Assembly: GCA_036169815.1 (NCBI GenBank)
Contig: JAVHOA010000010.1
Coordinates: 1-23,569, forward strand
Direction of reading: 5' to 3'
DNA from: Hydrocurvibacter sp036169815
GTDB taxonomy: Bacteria; Campylobacterota; Campylobacteria; Campylobacterales; Sulfurimonadaceae
DNA: 23,569 nt
Positions 22,410-23,569 of the stretch are shown one piece after another. Position numbers and translations under genes: made by a program. The first letter of the stretch is position 1. Every line of letters starts with the position of its first letter. Below the pieces are notes generated by a model that worked only from the letters and a program-made list of their open reading frames with translations, had not been told where the DNA came from and did not search any database.

Positions 22410-23569
22410 TGCTTAAAATCTCTTTGAATTGTATCAACAATTTCTACTATTTTCTTCATCTGAATAGTATTGGTAGTTTTATCTAATCCCATAATTCTGC
22501 AATTTTCTCTCATCAATAATCTTTTTTCTTTTCCCATACGAATAAATTTTAAAATTGCATCAGACATTGCTGCAAAATCTCTTAATGGCACACGAAATCC
22601 AGTCTCACCATTAAACACAAAATCAACAGCAACACCCATTTCAAAAGAAATTACTGGAGTGCCTGACAATATAGACTCATTAATCATCATTGGACCTGAG
22701 TCTTCTATTGAAGCTGATATTAGGATATCAACAGCAGAATACATTTTCGCATATTCTATTTCGTTTTCAATAAAATCAATATGAAGATGATTAAAATCAG
22801 ATAGCTCATTTAATGCATTATTGTTTTTTCCAATGGTCAACAATCGTACAGACAAAAGTTCATTGTGAGAAATTCTATCTTTTAATAATTTCAAAGCATC
22901 AAGTAAATATATAAAACCTTTTCTCGGGTCATCTATACTTTGTGCTCCAAAATAAATAATAATTTCGCTATCTTTAAATCCAAACTTGTCCCTTATCCGA
23001 TCACGCCATTGCGGATTATAAAGCATATCATCAAGTCCAATCATCATAAATTCATGATTACAATTATTAAATAAACTAGCATCTTTCGCTTGATCCAAAA
23101 GCCAAGTTGTTCCTGAAATTATTGTTGGGCTAAGTGATGAATAAAACTTTTTTCTTGTTTTCCATTCATTTGCAATAAAATACCGATGAAGTATGTTATC
23201 TGTGATTTGACAATTTGTACAAGTTTCTACATACCCTTTACAATCCCAAGCATAATGACAACCACCTGTCATCGAGCCCATATCCATTAAATAAAATGCC
23301 ACTGGGGACTTCAAATATTCAGCAATTTCAGCAATTTGCTTGATAGATAAAAAATATGAGGTGTAATAAACAATGATTAAATCAAACTTTTCTTTCGGGC
23401 AAGTGTCATAAAAATCTTCCAGATTAGCATGTTTATAATCAAACATAAAAGAAAATTTATGCCTATTTACTTTAGATAGAAATAAAAAAAACAACAATCT
23501 ATTCATTTTTTTTAAATAACTCATCTTTCGCACCTAAATCCAAGCAATTCTTGAGTGGTACTTCGTAGC
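22406..23569 (-). CDS. GT4 family glycosyltransferase (WcaC-like), 5' part frameshifted at an A8 tract and running off the window
   Basis: The continuous frame starts at a GTG (23533) and gives 375 residues, but it lacks the usual GT4 N-terminal strand and glycine-rich loop. From the window edge another frame reads YEVPLKNCLDLGAKDELFKK up to an A8 tract at 23506-23513, then hits TAG. Dropping one A joins it smoothly to MNRLLFFLFLSKVNRHKF of the long frame. The rest is normal for the family: MDMGSMTGGCHYAWDC (84-98) with the Cys set C92, C98, C105, C108, FGAQSIDDPRKGF, and INESILSGTPVI near the C-terminus (the first acid of EX7E is Asp). So this is probably one gene of about 450 residues with a one-base slip, a real mutation, slippage site or assembly error. 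It shares an ATGA overlap with the acyltransferase. Confidence 0.8.

Noticed and set aside
1..23569. CRISPR arrays, tRNA/rRNA genes, phage genes, poly-G phase-variation tracts
   Set aside because: No regularly spaced repeats, no cloverleaf or rRNA sequence, no phage structural proteins, and no long G or C runs were found on either strand.

Overview
The window looks like a chromosomal surface-polysaccharide locus (LPS core, O-antigen or exopolysaccharide) from an AT-rich Gram-negative bacterium. The heptosyltransferase and MsbA-like genes indicate an outer membrane with LPS. The low GC, tightly overlapping genes and protein style suggest a Campylobacterota member of the Sulfurimonas/Sulfuricurvum/Sulfurospirillum kind. 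That placement is inference; no rRNA or taxonomic marker is present.

Layout. (1) 1-3425, plus strand: the tail of a GT4 glycosyltransferase, a GT2 glycosyltransferase, an O-antigen ligase/polymerase-type membrane protein and another GT4. (2) 3428-7870, minus strand: a GT4 meeting the previous gene with only two bases between stop codons, then (in transcription order from the right) a GT9 heptosyltransferase, a RelE/ParE-type toxin-antitoxin pair, an NAD-dependent sugar epimerase/dehydratase and a MntA-HepT toxin-antitoxin pair. The epimerase lies between two toxin-antitoxin modules in one compact gene string. (3) 7970-9679, plus strand: an MsbA/PglK-like ABC exporter with a TTG start and a strong GGAGG site, divergent from the heptosyltransferase. 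(4) 9680-12646, minus strand: a zone of decaying genes. It holds an initiating sugar-phosphate transferase with an in-frame stop, a 5'-truncated YoeB toxin joined to pieces of YefM and a DUF2442-like protein, a CopG/BrnA-like antitoxin whose BrnT-like toxin is frameshifted, and a REP-associated tyrosine transposase broken by a frameshift and an amber codon, with a solitary 15-bp palindrome beside it. (5) 12647-23569, minus strand: a long, apparently intact O-polysaccharide operon. In transcription order it runs GT4 (5' end outside the window and apparently frameshifted), hexapeptide acyltransferase, GT2, Wzy-like polymerase, two GT4 enzymes, gmd, an rmd-like reductase, manC, and a WbaP-type initiating transferase.

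How the genes fit together. ManC makes GDP-mannose, Gmd converts it to GDP-4-keto-6-deoxymannose, and the neighbouring reductase most likely makes GDP-D-rhamnose. The two following GT4 enzymes resemble mannosyl/rhamnosyltransferases of homopolymer-type O-antigens. The WbaP-type enzyme starts the lipid-linked unit, the Wzy-like protein would polymerise it, and the ligase-type protein near the left end could attach it to lipid A-core. No Wzx flippase and no Wzm/Wzt exporter is visible, so export depends on genes outside the window or possibly on the MsbA/PglK-like ABC protein.

Most notable: (a) the chimeric toxin-antitoxin remains; (b) three heptanucleotide repeat arrays built on the same GTTGAAT unit (two in one orientation, one in the other) inserted in frame within manC; (c) repeated gene breaks at poly-A tracts, including an A8 tract that splits the rightmost glycosyltransferase; (d) two initiating sugar transferases in one locus, one of them broken. 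I found no RNA gene, CRISPR array, phage gene or intact insertion sequence, and no stretch above 300 bases lacks gene or gene-remnant content.
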